A stretch of 39,057 nt of DNA from Fimbriimonadaceae bacterium (GTDB lineage Bacteria; Armatimonadota; Fimbriimonadia; Fimbriimonadales; Fimbriimonadaceae), in NCBI GenBank assembly GCA_019694835.1, contig JAIBBE010000237.1, positions 1 through 39,057 on the forward strand, read 5' to 3'. The notes beneath the pieces were generated by a model. The model had not been told where the DNA came from. It saw nothing but the letters and a program-made list of their open reading frames with translations, and did no database searches. This document shows, in pieces, positions 26,621-34,564 of this stretch. The translations under genes and the position numbers were made by a program. How positions within the stretch are numbered: the first letter of the stretch is position 1; every line of letters starts with the position of its first letter.

Positions 26621-26849
26621 CCAATCCTTTCTCATAACTCGACTCCCATAAGCTCAGACCCGGTCCGAACTGGGCAGGTTCGCAGGAACTACGGCTTGTA
26701 AGGCTAAATCCCTACAGGCCCACCAGCATGGTTCGTGCCATGAACATGCAATTGCGTCAAAGGGCTCCTGGCAAGAACGCGAGTGTGCGCCAAAACCCGA
26801 CCAAATTGCTGGCTCAAACGCGAGGGCACGGGTACCGGCAGATTCTGCG
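26621..26849. other. Intergenic region with several hairpins between PEP-CTERM and permease genes
   Basis: No gene is seen in this 229-bp gap. On the minus strand, where it would be the 5' leader of the PEP-CTERM gene, it can form GCATGTTC / GAAC-CATGC (about 26731-26754), a bulged CTGTAGG / CCTTACAAG stem (about 26696-26718) and CCCAGT / ACCGGG (26658-26673). I could not match these to a known riboswitch class. Confidence 0.35.
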
Positions 26850-26855
26850 TAGAAT
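26850..26855 (+). promoter_or_regulatory. -10-like box of the MacB-type permease gene
   Basis: TAGAAT nine bases before the ATG at 26865 (three before an alternative GTG at 26859). No ribosome-binding site is visible. Confidence 0.35.
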
Positions 26856-26864
26856 GATGTGCTC

Positions 26865-28070
26865 ATGACCGTTGCCGACAGCTTCCAAAGTGCCATCCGC
26901 GCCATCGCCGCCAACAAGCTTCGTTCGAGCCTCACCATGCTGGGTGTGGTGATCGGCGTCGGCTCGGTCATCGCTATGATCGGCATCGGTGAGGGGACCA
27001 AGCAAAAGTCCATCGAGAACATCGAGATCATGGGCAGCAACATGCTCATGGTCTTCCCCAATTGGAATCGTGGCGGCAGCAGCATGGGCGGCAATACAGC
27101 CACCCTGAAAGACGAGGATGTCGAGGACCTCAAGAAGCTGCCCCTCGTTAAGCAGATCAGCGGCGCGGTCCGCAGCAACGAGACGGTCAAGTTCCTGAGC
27201 CGCAACACGCGAACCCAGATCATGGGAGTCGAGCCCCAGTTCGCCATCATCCGCAATGCCACCAAGATGCTCTTTGGCACTTGGTTCACCCACGAAGATG
27301 ACGCCCTCATGACTCGCAAGGTCGTCCTCGGTTACGGCGTCTACGACCAACTCTTTGGTGGCGAAAATCCGATCGGCAGCACCGTTCAAATCAAGGGCCA
27401 AAACTTCGAGGTCGTTGGCGTGGTCGATTACAAAGGCGGATCGGGCATGATGAACGCCGATGATCAGGTCTACATTCCCCTGTCAACCGCGCGCAAGCGA
27501 TTGTTGGGGCGCACCAACATCGATCAGATCTCGATGCAGATTCTCAACACCGAACTGATGCCTCTGGCTCAAGTTCAGGTTGAGGACACGTTGGGTCGCA
27601 AGCGAAAGAGCGCAACGGGAGACGCGCAGTTCAGGGTTATGAATCAAGGCGAGTGGATCAAGCAGATCGAAGACCAAACTCGTTTGCTCAGCTTCCTCCT
27701 CGCAGGCATCGCGTCGGTTTCGCTCCTCGTCGGCGGCATCGGCATTATGAATATCATGCTGGTTTCAGTCACCGAGCGGACCCGTGAGATTGGACTCCGC
27801 AAGGCGATTGGGGCCAAGCGGGAGGGCATTCTCACCCAGTTCTTGCTCGAGAGCGTGGTGATGTGCGTCCTCGGAGGCGGCATCGGCATCGTCCTGGGCT
27901 TTGGGGCAACGCTGCTGGTCGCGCAGGCGCTCAAGGTTCCACCTGTGGTCAACACCCAAGCGATCATCCTCGCATTCGGCTTCAGCGCGATGGTCGGCCT
28001 GTTCTTCGGGCTGTATCCTGCGCTTCGTGCGAGTCGGCTTCAGCCGATTGAAGCCCTGAGATACGAATAG
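26865..28070 (+). CDS. MacB/FtsX-type ABC transporter permease
   Basis: A 401-residue ABC permease of the MacB family (periplasmic core domain plus FtsX-like domain). An N-terminal helix (LTMLGVVIGVGSVIAMIGIGEG, split here by text only) is followed by the large periplasmic core (about 45-275). Three helices follow (LLSFLLAGIASVSLLVGGIG, VVMCVLGGGIGIVLGFG, AIILAFGFSAMVGLFFGLYP). ERTREIGLRKAIGAK and the C-terminal PALRASRLQPIEALRYE are diagnostic. Such permeases work with a separate MacB-type ATPase in lipoprotein or antibiotic export, or in mechanotransmission. No ATPase or MacA-like gene is adjacent. ATG 26865 is chosen over GTG 26859 because the TAGAAT spacing then matches other genes. Confidence 0.9.
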   Translation: MTVADSFQSAIRAIAANKLRSSLTMLGVVIGVGSVIAMIGIGEGTKQKSIENIEIMGSNMLMVFPNWNRGGSSMGGNTATLKDEDVEDLKKLPLVKQISGAVRSNETVKFLSRNTRTQIMGVEPQFAIIRNATKMLFGTWFTHEDDALMTRKVVLGYGVYDQLFGGENPIGSTVQIKGQNFEVVGVVDYKGGSGMMNADDQVYIPLSTARKRLLGRTNIDQISMQILNTELMPLAQVQVEDTLGRKRKSATGDAQFRVMNQGEWIKQIEDQTRLLSFLLAGIASVSLLVGGIGIMNIMLVSVTERTREIGLRKAIGAKREGILTQFLLESVVMCVLGGGIGIVLGFGATLLVAQALKVPPVVNTQAIILAFGFSAMVGLFFGLYPALRASRLQPIEALRYE

Positions 28071-28163
28071 TGTGGCGCGGGCATCTTGCCCGCGCTCGTC
28101 GTATTTGGAATCAGGCGATTACTCTCTGAAGCTACCCAGCGCGGGCAAGATGCCCGCGCCACA
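28071..28163. repeat. REPIN-like inverted repeat (GCGGGCATCTTGCCCGC family)
   Basis: Two perfect 26-bp inverted arms (28071-28096 and 28138-28163) with a 41-bp spacer. Each arm contains the self-palindrome GCGGGCATCTTGCCCGC. It begins directly after the permease stop and ends ten bases from the convergent DUF1080 stop, so it may also act as a bidirectional terminator. A degenerate single arm is at 29148. Confidence 0.8.
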
Positions 28164-28172
28164 ATTTTTGGG

Positions 28173-29129
28173 TTAGCGGTTACTTCGAGCCGGAGTCAAG
28201 ACCAACGACCGAAACTCGATCTGCCCGTGGTCGCCTTGCAGGAAGATCGGGCCGGGTGCGCCTTCCTGACTGTCAAGTGCGCCGCCCGTGATTCCAGGAA
28301 TCTCCTGTCGGTCGATGACTTCTTTGCCGTTCAGCACCACCGAAACGTAGCGGCCGACCAGGGTGATATCCATCGTCTGCCAACGCCCTGGCTTGAGCGA
28401 GGCATTGATCCGAGGCTGGATGAAACCGTAGATGGACCCCATCGACGTGTCGAACGGAGGCTGGCCGTAGGTGTCCATGATCTGGACCTCGTAGCGACCG
28501 CGAAGGTAGATGCCGCTGTTGCTGCCCTGCGGATACCGAAACTCAGCGTGCAGTTTGAAGTCCTTGAATTCGCGCTCCGTGACCAGGTCGACTTCCGGAT
28601 TCGCATTGAAGAGGTAGCCATTTCGGACGATCCAGCCGTGCTTCTTCTTCGAATGCCGGGGCTTCCAGCCGTTGAGATTCTTGCCGTTGAAGAGCCGAAT
28701 GGGACTTCCCCAGCGGGTCGTCCAAGAGGGAATCAGGTGTGGGGCGCGAACTCCCACGACCCCCGCACCTTCGAAGTATGGCCCCATGAGGTGACCGGTG
28801 AGGGTTTCGCCGCGCAGATTGCCTTCGAACCGAATCTCGCCCTCGCCCTTCTCCCACTGGCGCGGAAGGCTGAAGCTGACCTTCCCCGCGTCGAATTGCA
28901 CTTCGCTCACGGGTCGAGCGCTGCCGAATGACCCCACGAACCTCCCAACCAGCGTGCTGTAGCCCGAGTGGGTGACTTCGAGCCATCCCCCCGTTTGCCC
29001 ATCTTTGGTCTGAATGGTCAAGTCCCAGCGCCCAATGATCGCCGGAAGTCCCTGCTCCTGCGGCGTCAGGGTGCGGGTTTGGTCGAGCGAGGCGACGAGA
29101 ATGAGAGTAGCGGCGGTCAACACGCCCAA
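28173..29129 (-). CDS. DUF1080 (3-keto-disaccharide hydrolase-like) exported protein
   Basis: A 318-residue protein with a hydrophobic N-terminal signal (VLTAATLILVAS). The start is non-ATG: TTG at 29129 or GTG at 29123. The N-terminal half (about 25-125) is a beta-rich domain (GRWDLTIQTKDGQTGGWLEV). The C-terminal half is a DUF1080 concanavalin-like fold: IRLFNGKNLNGWKPR, GWIVRNGYLFN, FKDFKLHAEFRYP, SNSGIYLRGRYEVQIMD and ISGIxG-type GITGGALD. Proteins of this family hydrolyse 3-keto-glycosides or bind polysaccharides and are numerous in Planctomycetes, Verrucomicrobia and Armatimonadota. Substrate not predictable. It stands alone, with repeats on both flanks. Confidence 0.88.
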   Translation of the reverse strand: MGVLTAATLILVASLDQTRTLTPQEQGLPAIIGRWDLTIQTKDGQTGGWLEVTHSGYSTLVGRFVGSFGSARPVSEVQFDAGKVSFSLPRQWEKGEGEIRFEGNLRGETLTGHLMGPYFEGAGVVGVRAPHLIPSWTTRWGSPIRLFNGKNLNGWKPRHSKKKHGWIVRNGYLFNANPEVDLVTEREFKDFKLHAEFRYPQGSNSGIYLRGRYEVQIMDTYGQPPFDTSMGSIYGFIQPRINASLKPGRWQTMDITLVGRYVSVVLNGKEVIDRQEIPGITGGALDSQEGAPGPIFLQGDHGQIEFRSLVLTPARSNR

Positions 29130-29147
29130 ATGTTATCACACCCCCCC

Positions 29148-29172
29148 GTGGCGCGGCCGTCCCGCCCGCGCT
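29148..29172. repeat. Degenerate single REP arm
   Basis: GTGGCGCGGCCGTCCCGCC at 29148 onward, ending CCGCGCT, resembles one arm of the 28071-28163 repeat with a changed centre. It lies just upstream of the DUF1080 gene, preceded by a run of seven C. Confidence 0.4.
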
Positions 29173-29353
29173 GAAGCAAGAATGTCAAGGAAAGCCGCAA
29201 CCTAACGCCTTGAGGAATCTCGGCATAAAATTCGGGTGGCCGGGGTGATGAATTGTGCACCCCGGTTCTGCCAAGCACGGAGGCCCAGAGTCCCCTGTGC
29301 ACAACACACGGGATGATCAGCCGCTCCAAGCGACTTACTCCAGCCTAGTGGAC
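29173..29353. other. Non-coding gap upstream of the DUF4424-like gene
   Basis: I see no gene, RNA or strong hairpin here. It separates the divergent DUF1080 and DUF4424-like genes and holds the latter's promoter at its right edge. Confidence 0.4.
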
Positions 29354-29384
29354 TTGACTCAAATGTGGCACGAACAGCTATGAT
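29354..29384 (+). promoter_or_regulatory. Promoter of the DUF4424-like gene
   Basis: TTGACT (29354-29359) and TATGAT (29379-29384), spaced 19 bp. The -10 ends exactly six bases before the ATG at 29391, so transcription would start at about the A of the start codon. This is the best -35/-10 pair among the putative leaderless genes. Confidence 0.55.
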
Positions 29385-29390
29385 TGAGCC

Positions 29391-30173
29391 ATGAGAGCCC
29401 CTGTGATTCTATTGGTCTCTGGGATGACGGTCTGGGCACCCGCCAACGACACCCTCGTCGCCATCAACGGTTCACCGGCTTCTTTTGGGAGCAAGACGAC
29501 GGTGCGTATGGTCAGTGAGGTCGTCCGCGTCTACCTCGGCTCGCCGATTAGGGTCGAATGCGACTTTGTCTTTAAGAACGAGGGGCCAGCCTGTGAGGTC
29601 AAGATGGGCTTTCCAAATGGGTGGTGCAATGACTATGACCACGACCGTCCAATGAAAGATCCCCCGCTCATGCGTTTTCGATCCACGGTTGACGGACGCT
29701 CGGTAAAGGTCCGGAAGTCGTGGTTGCCGCCAGACAAATACTCGATTGTTGATAGGTTCGAGATTCGTCAGTGGTTCGTGAAGGATGTAACCTTCAAGCG
29801 GAACCAGACCCGCCGAGTCAGAAACACCTATATGGTGTATTCCGGGTACAGCGGATCATGGGGTAACGCTGAGGAATTCACGCAATACGTCCTGGCCACC
29901 GGGTCAACTTGGAAGCCCAAGGTGGAACGGTCTGAAGTGATAGTCTATGCGGATCGATCATCTTGGCCCCGGGGAGTCGAGTGGATACCCTGGAGCGTGA
30001 GCATAAGAGACAAGGTTCACGGCCCCGACTTCTGGAAGCGGCATCCGCGTGCGATCGTCTACTCAGGGCCGGGAAAAGTCACCAAGACGGTACGGTCGAT
30101 TCGTTTCGTTGCTACGCATTGGGTGCCGGACGAAAACGTGGACCTCATTCTTCACGTTCGGCCGGGCCGCTGA
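29391..30173 (+). CDS. Secreted DUF4424-like protein of unknown function
   Basis: A 260-residue exported protein with a short signal peptide (PVILLVSGMTVWAPA). The first half resembles the DUF4424 pattern: NDTLVAINGSPASFG, then TVRMVSEVVRVYL, then a beta-strand pair with F-x-N-E-G (DFVFKNEGPACEVKMGFPN). This is an Ig-like layer often seen in secreted proteins. The rest is basic, aromatic-rich and beta-predicted. No catalytic motif is recognisable. It is monocistronic, with its own promoter. Confidence 0.65.
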   Translation: MRAPVILLVSGMTVWAPANDTLVAINGSPASFGSKTTVRMVSEVVRVYLGSPIRVECDFVFKNEGPACEVKMGFPNGWCNDYDHDRPMKDPPLMRFRSTVDGRSVKVRKSWLPPDKYSIVDRFEIRQWFVKDVTFKRNQTRRVRNTYMVYSGYSGSWGNAEEFTQYVLATGSTWKPKVERSEVIVYADRSSWPRGVEWIPWSVSIRDKVHGPDFWKRHPRAIVYSGPGKVTKTVRSIRFVATHWVPDENVDLILHVRPGR

Positions 30174-30201
30174 ACAACCGTCTCCGGGTAGGCGCAGAAA
30201 C

Positions 30202-30279
30202 CTCTCCCCCAACCCCTCTCCTCCGCCACCAAGACGTGCGAAGGACCGAAGCTAAGGGGCGCAGGAGAGGGGAGTTAGC
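30202..30279. repeat. REP-like inverted repeat at convergent 3' ends
   Basis: CCCCTCTCCT (30213-30222) pairs with AGGAGAGGGG (30263-30272) across a 40-base loop. The upstream CCCCCAACCCCTCTCC text is related to the CCCCTAACCCCTCTCC pattern at 6941. It lies between the DUF4424-like and PilZ genes, and its right end touches the PilZ stop codon. Confidence 0.55.
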
Positions 30280-30910
30280 TGACCAAACTCTCCGCGAAGC
30301 GGATTCGAACGCAGGTCCCCTGACGCGTCCCGAAGGCCTCCGGAGTCGCCTCCAGAACCCAGCCCCACGCAAACCCCTTACCGTTGGGAAGGTCGACCCT
30401 GACCTCATCGCCCTTCGCCAAACCGAGGTGGGTCACGAGGCGGATGCCGTTGGGGGACATGTCAAGGATTTCGCCTTCGTCGCCGTTGACTCTACAAACC
30501 TGCCCACTCAAAGAACGATCACGTGAGTCAATGCGGCGCTCGAAGACCTTCGAGGCCTGCGGTCGCTTCAAACAAATCTCGTGGCGTTCGCCGTCGCGAA
30601 GCACGATCGTCGACTCGAAGACCATCGCCCCGCGACCTTCGACGGGAGCTTCAACGAACAGATGTTCGCCAACCCGGACCGGGACGAAACTGTCGCGGCT
30701 GATCGGGCAAGTGAACCACCAGCCTTGGGCGTCGGAGCGGACGAACCGGCAGCGGTAGGCGCCGCTGGTGCCTCGAAGTCTCGCCAGCGAGTTGGGGGCG
30801 AGGTCGAATCGCGAGCGGCGTGCGCGCTTCACACTCACCATCAGGTAGCTCACACCAAATGAGGCGAGGAAGATGAGGGCGAAAATTCCGGCGAGGGTCT
30901 GGGGGGTCAT
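30275..30910 (-). CDS. Membrane-anchored PilZ-domain protein
   Basis: A 211-residue protein with one N-terminal membrane helix (IFALIFLASFGVSYLMVSV, about 9-27). It has a beta-barrel region similar to the YcgR N-terminal domain (about 45-115) and a C-terminal PilZ domain (about 120-205). The PilZ c-di-GMP signature is present: RxxxR in ERRIDSR and D-x-S-x-x-G in DMSPNGI. It therefore probably binds cyclic-di-GMP and reports it at the membrane. It is the last gene of a four-gene operon. Its ATG overlaps the stop of the preceding TPR gene (ATGA). No flagellar or pilus genes are near, so its output is unknown. Confidence 0.85.
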   Translation of the reverse strand: MTPQTLAGIFALIFLASFGVSYLMVSVKRARRSRFDLAPNSLARLRGTSGAYRCRFVRSDAQGWWFTCPISRDSFVPVRVGEHLFVEAPVEGRGAMVFESTIVLRDGERHEICLKRPQASKVFERRIDSRDRSLSGQVCRVNGDEGEILDMSPNGIRLVTHLGLAKGDEVRVDLPNGKGFAWGWVLEATPEAFGTRQGTCVRIRFAESLVS

Positions 30911-32388
30911 GGCGTCTTATTGGTGCTCTCTTTCTCGTACTGTTCGCGAATCTGCTGGAATTGCTTGAGCGCTTCCCCGAGGCTGATCGACGATTCGTCG
31001 GCGATGTCCTCTTTTCCAGATTTCGCGAACTCGAGAGCTTCTCCACAAGCCTGCTGGAGCAAGTTGTGGGCCAAATCGCGTCGCGCATGAGAATCTCGGT
31101 GCTTGGCAGGCGGAGGATAGAGAGCGGCGAGGCGTGCCAAGCCTGCCGACGCCCGCAGATTTCGGCTCGCCCGCTCGATCACTGCCGTCTTCTTGGGCGT
31201 GAGTCGCGCGGCCCGAATCGTCTCGCGGAGTTCGCCCGCCACGTTCTGCAAGGCTCTTTCGAGTTCAGAAACGATGCGCGGGTAGTACAGCGCCACCTTG
31301 TCGGCCGGAATCGCGGCGATATCGGCTTGACAGGGCTCCGGCCATCCGCTGGCGGCATAGGCGCACGCCCGACCAACGCGCGCTTCCACGTTCTCGCCCG
31401 CTCGCAGGGTCTTGGTGTAGGCCTCAACCGCCTTGCCCGGCTCGCCTTTGGCCAGCGCAACATCGCCGACCAAAAGCTGGGTTTCGGGCAAATTGGGGTT
31501 GCGGGCGAGGGCTTCGTTGAGGACCTTCTGGGCTTCGTCGGGACGACCCTGGTTCAGCCAAGCTCGCACCGCGATGAGGCGTAAATCGTTCCGCTCGGGG
31601 TTGATTTGGGTGGCGTTGGCGGCTTGGGTGGCGGCGTCTTTGTCGAGGCCAGCGGCAAGCATCGCTTTGGCCAGTTCTTCGCGCCGCGCTGGATCGAGCG
31701 GATCGGCGTCAACGGCGTCGCGCAGGAGATTGACGGCTTCGGTGACCATGCCCTGCTTGATGAGTTGGTCCGCCTTCATCTTGTAGGAGTCGTCAACCTT
31801 AGGCAGACGGCCCGTGTTGGTTTCGCTGACGCTGCCGCGATCCGGGTCGGGTGTCTCGACCTTTGGGCGCGCCGGGATACCCTTGAACGGCCCCTCGGAG
31901 AGCTTCGCCGCCCAAGTACGAGCAAGTGACTGGCCGGTCGAACCAAAGTCCGCGCTGGTGCCGATCTGCACCGCCAAGTTCTTCTCGTCAGACCAGACCG
32001 GACTCACGCCTCCGCGCTTGAAGAGCCGGGCTTTGGCCACCAGTTGCCCGCCCTTCTTCTCAGCTTGGACGATCATGTACCAGGCGGTTTTCAGGCTTTC
32101 GCTGCCGATGCGGGCTTCTTCTTCAGTCGGTGTTTCGACGTTGCCGACGACCGCTTTGGCTTCGAAAGCCCCGCGAAAAACAGGATCGGTCAAGGACCAG
32201 ACGATCGGGATGACCCGGCCCTCGTTGTCCAGTTCTTCGGCAATTGAATTCAGGACGAGGAAGTTGGCGTCAACGTCGTCCACCACGGGGACACGAATCT
32301 GGACGAGCAGAATCTCCTGAGCGGCCGGAGCAATCGCCCCAAGTCCAAAGAGAAGAGTGAGTGAGAGAAAAGTGGTGCGGACCGACAC
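30907..32388 (-). CDS. Secreted TPR protein of a signalling operon
   Basis: A 493-residue exported protein. The GTG at 32388 has GGAGAAGG just upstream and a signal peptide (TFLSLTLLFGLGAIAPAAQ). Residues about 25-185 form an unrecognised alpha/beta domain (EILLVQIRVPVVDDVDANF). Residues about 205-335 hold three to four TPRs (ADQLIKQGMVTEAVNLLRDA, ALARNPNLPETQLLVGDVAL). The C-terminal 150 residues are helical and charged. It is probably a periplasmic interaction hub. Nine bases separate it from the upstream zinc-ribbon TPR gene and its stop overlaps the PilZ start, so it is firmly in the operon. Confidence 0.8.
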   Translation of the reverse strand: MSVRTTFLSLTLLFGLGAIAPAAQEILLVQIRVPVVDDVDANFLVLNSIAEELDNEGRVIPIVWSLTDPVFRGAFEAKAVVGNVETPTEEEARIGSESLKTAWYMIVQAEKKGGQLVAKARLFKRGGVSPVWSDEKNLAVQIGTSADFGSTGQSLARTWAAKLSEGPFKGIPARPKVETPDPDRGSVSETNTGRLPKVDDSYKMKADQLIKQGMVTEAVNLLRDAVDADPLDPARREELAKAMLAAGLDKDAATQAANATQINPERNDLRLIAVRAWLNQGRPDEAQKVLNEALARNPNLPETQLLVGDVALAKGEPGKAVEAYTKTLRAGENVEARVGRACAYAASGWPEPCQADIAAIPADKVALYYPRIVSELERALQNVAGELRETIRAARLTPKKTAVIERASRNLRASAGLARLAALYPPPAKHRDSHARRDLAHNLLQQACGEALEFAKSGKEDIADESSISLGEALKQFQQIREQYEKESTNKTP

Positions 32389-32397
32389 GGCCTTCTC

Positions 32398-33828
32398 CTA
32401 CCCACCGAGAACGCGGATCGCCTTTTTGCACGCGTCGATGGAAACGTTGAGGCGGTCGGCGAGGGCGGGGTTGCCGACGAGTGCCGACTCCATGGCTCGA
32501 ATCGCCTTCGAATACGCGTTGATGGCGTCGGCGCGGCGGCCCATCTCCTGGTAGCACTGACCGAGTCGCTGGTAAGCAGTTAGGGGACTTGCGCCTGCCT
32601 TCAAAGCCTTTTCATAGGCATCGGCGGCGGCGGCGAAGTTCCGGGTCAGCATGTGCTGCTGAGCGACCTTCATCAAGGCTGTCGCGCCCGTCACCCCCGC
32701 GTTCGGGTCCTTCTTGGTGGAGGGCCGAATGCCGACGGCGCTGTTGTCCTTCACGGTTTCGCTGCCGCCAACGGTTCGGGGGTTGTCCTTGCTGGGCCGA
32801 ATGTCGATCATGCCCGGGTTGAAGGGCTTGGGGTCCTGCTTCTTCGGAGTCGGATCGACATCATTCTGGGTCTTCTTAGGCTTTTCGGGCTGCTTCTCGG
32901 GCTGCTTGTCCTGATTGCTGGTGTCGTCGCGGATGATGCTGATTCGGGGCGTGTTGGGCCGCATGGGGGCAAAGCCCGTATCCACTGGCACGCTGCCGCC
33001 GTTCGATGTTGCTTCCGGAAGCTGAGGCTGCTGGGTGGCAACCGTCGTCGGATCGACCGGTTTGCTTTCGCGCCGCGGAGTGTTGGGGCCGTCGGCCTGC
33101 GGCTGGTTCGGGGTGGTCGTGGTCGGTGCTTTGGGTTTGACTTCAGTGGCCCCAGCCTCGTCCGCAGGCTTCTTGGCTTCGTCGGCCTTGGCTTCTTCTG
33201 AAGCCGTTCCCGCTGCATCCTGATTGGCTTCGACTTCGGTGTCCAGCGGCACGCTGTCGGTGTTCACACCTGCCGTCGTGGGGTCATTCGAAAACTTATC
33301 GACGGCTGGCATCGTCTTGCCACTCGCTGGGTCAACGCGTGTCTCCGCCTTGGCTTCGCCCTGATTGAGGAGCAGCACCGTCCCGACCGAGGCGACGAGG
33401 ACGACGGCCGCAATGGCCGCTCCCCACGAGCGCCACGCCGGATAGGTCGGCATCGGCGGAGCGATCGGGTCGGAAAGGACTTTGCGCAAGTGGTCGACCT
33501 TGATCTTCTCCAGGGAAGCATCGGGGTCGAGGACGAGGGCCTTCTCGAAGCACTCCAAAGCGCGCTGAAGGTGGCTTTGGCGCTCGTAGCAGTCCCCCAT
33601 CAAGGCATAGGCACTGGACGAGGACGGATCGTTCTCGTGAGCGGTTTGCGCCAAGAGCAGGGCTTCGGTGATGCGGCTATCCAAAAGAAGCTTCCGGCCG
33701 TCGGCCAAAAGCTGATCGTTGTCCGCGCGGGCCGCAACGAGGGCGTCTTCCGGGAGTTCCGTCCCGCACGTTCGGCAATACCGACCGTCCAGCGTATTCT
33801 GCTTCCCACACTTCGTACAATCCAACAT
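32398..33828 (-). CDS. Zinc-ribbon, TPR and transmembrane protein
   Basis: A 476-residue protein with an unusual layout. An N-terminal zinc ribbon (Cys4, 7, 18, 21; CTKCGKQ and CRTCG) is followed by about three TPR helices (about 35-110, ALECFEKALVLDPDASLE) and one transmembrane helix (WGAAIAAVVLVASVGTVLLL, about 135-154). A long Pro/Lys/Asp/Thr-rich linker (about 160-385) then leads to C-terminal TPRs (about 395-470, ADAYEKALKAGASPLTAYQRLG). It would thus place a cytoplasmic zinc ribbon/TPR and a periplasmic TPR on opposite sides of the membrane. It sits 24 bp after the sigma-like gene and nine bp before the next TPR gene. Confidence 0.82.
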   Translation of the reverse strand: MLDCTKCGKQNTLDGRYCRTCGTELPEDALVAARADNDQLLADGRKLLLDSRITEALLLAQTAHENDPSSSSAYALMGDCYERQSHLQRALECFEKALVLDPDASLEKIKVDHLRKVLSDPIAPPMPTYPAWRSWGAAIAAVVLVASVGTVLLLNQGEAKAETRVDPASGKTMPAVDKFSNDPTTAGVNTDSVPLDTEVEANQDAAGTASEEAKADEAKKPADEAGATEVKPKAPTTTTPNQPQADGPNTPRRESKPVDPTTVATQQPQLPEATSNGGSVPVDTGFAPMRPNTPRISIIRDDTSNQDKQPEKQPEKPKKTQNDVDPTPKKQDPKPFNPGMIDIRPSKDNPRTVGGSETVKDNSAVGIRPSTKKDPNAGVTGATALMKVAQQHMLTRNFAAAADAYEKALKAGASPLTAYQRLGQCYQEMGRRADAINAYSKAIRAMESALVGNPALADRLNVSIDACKKAIRVLGG

Positions 33829-33852
33829 CGGATACCCGCTCCTCTACGATTC

Positions 33853-34284
33853 CTAGGTTCGGAGTTTACCCCCGCGCCGACTCACTTCCTGACGATAAAC
33901 ATCGGCCAATCCCCGGTACGGATACTCGTTCCAGGCGACCATCAGTTTTCGCACCGCTTGACTAAAGACGCGCTGAGCCCCCTGCCGTGTTCGCCCCGAT
34001 GCGTTTCCGATTTCCTCGAAGGTCCACCCGCTGAGCCGCTTGGCAAAGACCTCGCGCTGCCTCGCGGTCAGGTTTGCCATTTGGACCATTTCTGACCACT
34101 CATGGCGCAACAGGTACGAGAGCTCGACCCGTGGAGGGGGTTCGGCGAGCTTGCTTTGGCGTCGTCGGTCGAGTTCGAGTCGCCGACGAAAGCCAGGCTC
34201 GGTGTAGTACGGTGCGTCCCGATCTCGCTCGACGAGCGAGAGGAACGAGTCGGCCAATCGGCCCATTTCATCGGCGAGGAACAT
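33853..34284 (-). CDS. Sigma-70 region-4-like HTH regulator
   Basis: A 143-residue protein. Residues about 73-115 match the sigma-70 region 4 / GerE-type helix-turn-helix: LTARQREVFAKRLSGWTF, then EEIGNASGRTRQGAQRVFSQ and AVRKLM. The N-terminal part (about 1-70) is acidic and helical and has no region 2, so it is not a complete sigma factor. It more likely acts as a DNA-binding regulator or anti-sigma-paired fragment. It is the first gene of the sigma-like/TPR/TPR/PilZ operon. GGGAG lies about ten bases before the ATG. Confidence 0.75.
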   Translation of the reverse strand: MFLADEMGRLADSFLSLVERDRDAPYYTEPGFRRRLELDRRRQSKLAEPPPRVELSYLLRHEWSEMVQMANLTARQREVFAKRLSGWTFEEIGNASGRTRQGAQRVFSQAVRKLMVAWNEYPYRGLADVYRQEVSRRGGKLRT

Positions 34285-34315
34285 TCTCTCATTTCTCCCA
34301 ATTTGGTAGATATTT

Positions 34316-34351
34316 GTATACTATATGGACGAAACGAAAGGCGCTTGTCAA
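34316..34351 (-). promoter_or_regulatory. Promoter of the sigma-like/TPR/PilZ operon
   Basis: On the minus strand TTGACA (34351-34346) is followed after 17 bp by CATATA (34328-34323), or after 20 bp by TATAGT within the palindrome-rich TATAGTATAC. The run is AT-rich compared with the surrounding DNA. Predicted leader: about 25-35 nt with GGGAG. Confidence 0.5.
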
Positions 34352-34425
34352 CCACCAGATTTGGAGGAGCGCAGGTCCGTTTTAGGTTCAAAAATGGCTC
34401 GCCGTGAGCCTGAAACGCCAAAGAG

Positions 34426-34486
34426 TGAAAATCTCTGTCTGCGCCGTGCCTCCTCCCTGTCCCTCCCCCGTTTCGGGGGCGGGGAC
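34426..34486. repeat. Partial REP element (CCCTCCCCC family)
   Basis: A GTGAAAATCTCTGTCTGCG core is followed by TCCCTGTCCCTCCCCCG, the inverse of the left arm of the complete elements at 34565 and 34816, with a TTTCGGGGGCGGGG right half. It looks like a decayed single copy. Confidence 0.55.
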
Positions 34487-34564
34487 GATGGTGGAAGGCT
34501 GCGTAACGAGCCGCGGCCATCAACGAGGACGAACTTTGACTTTCATGCCGAAGATTTCAGTCAC

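Noticed and set aside
26640..26760. c-di-GMP-I (GEMM) riboswitch before the PEP-CTERM gene
   Set aside because: The conserved GGGACGCAAAGCC and GGCAAACC segments are absent.
28086..28931. 281-codon open frame on the plus strand
   Set aside because: Starts inside an inverted repeat and lies opposite the DUF1080 gene.
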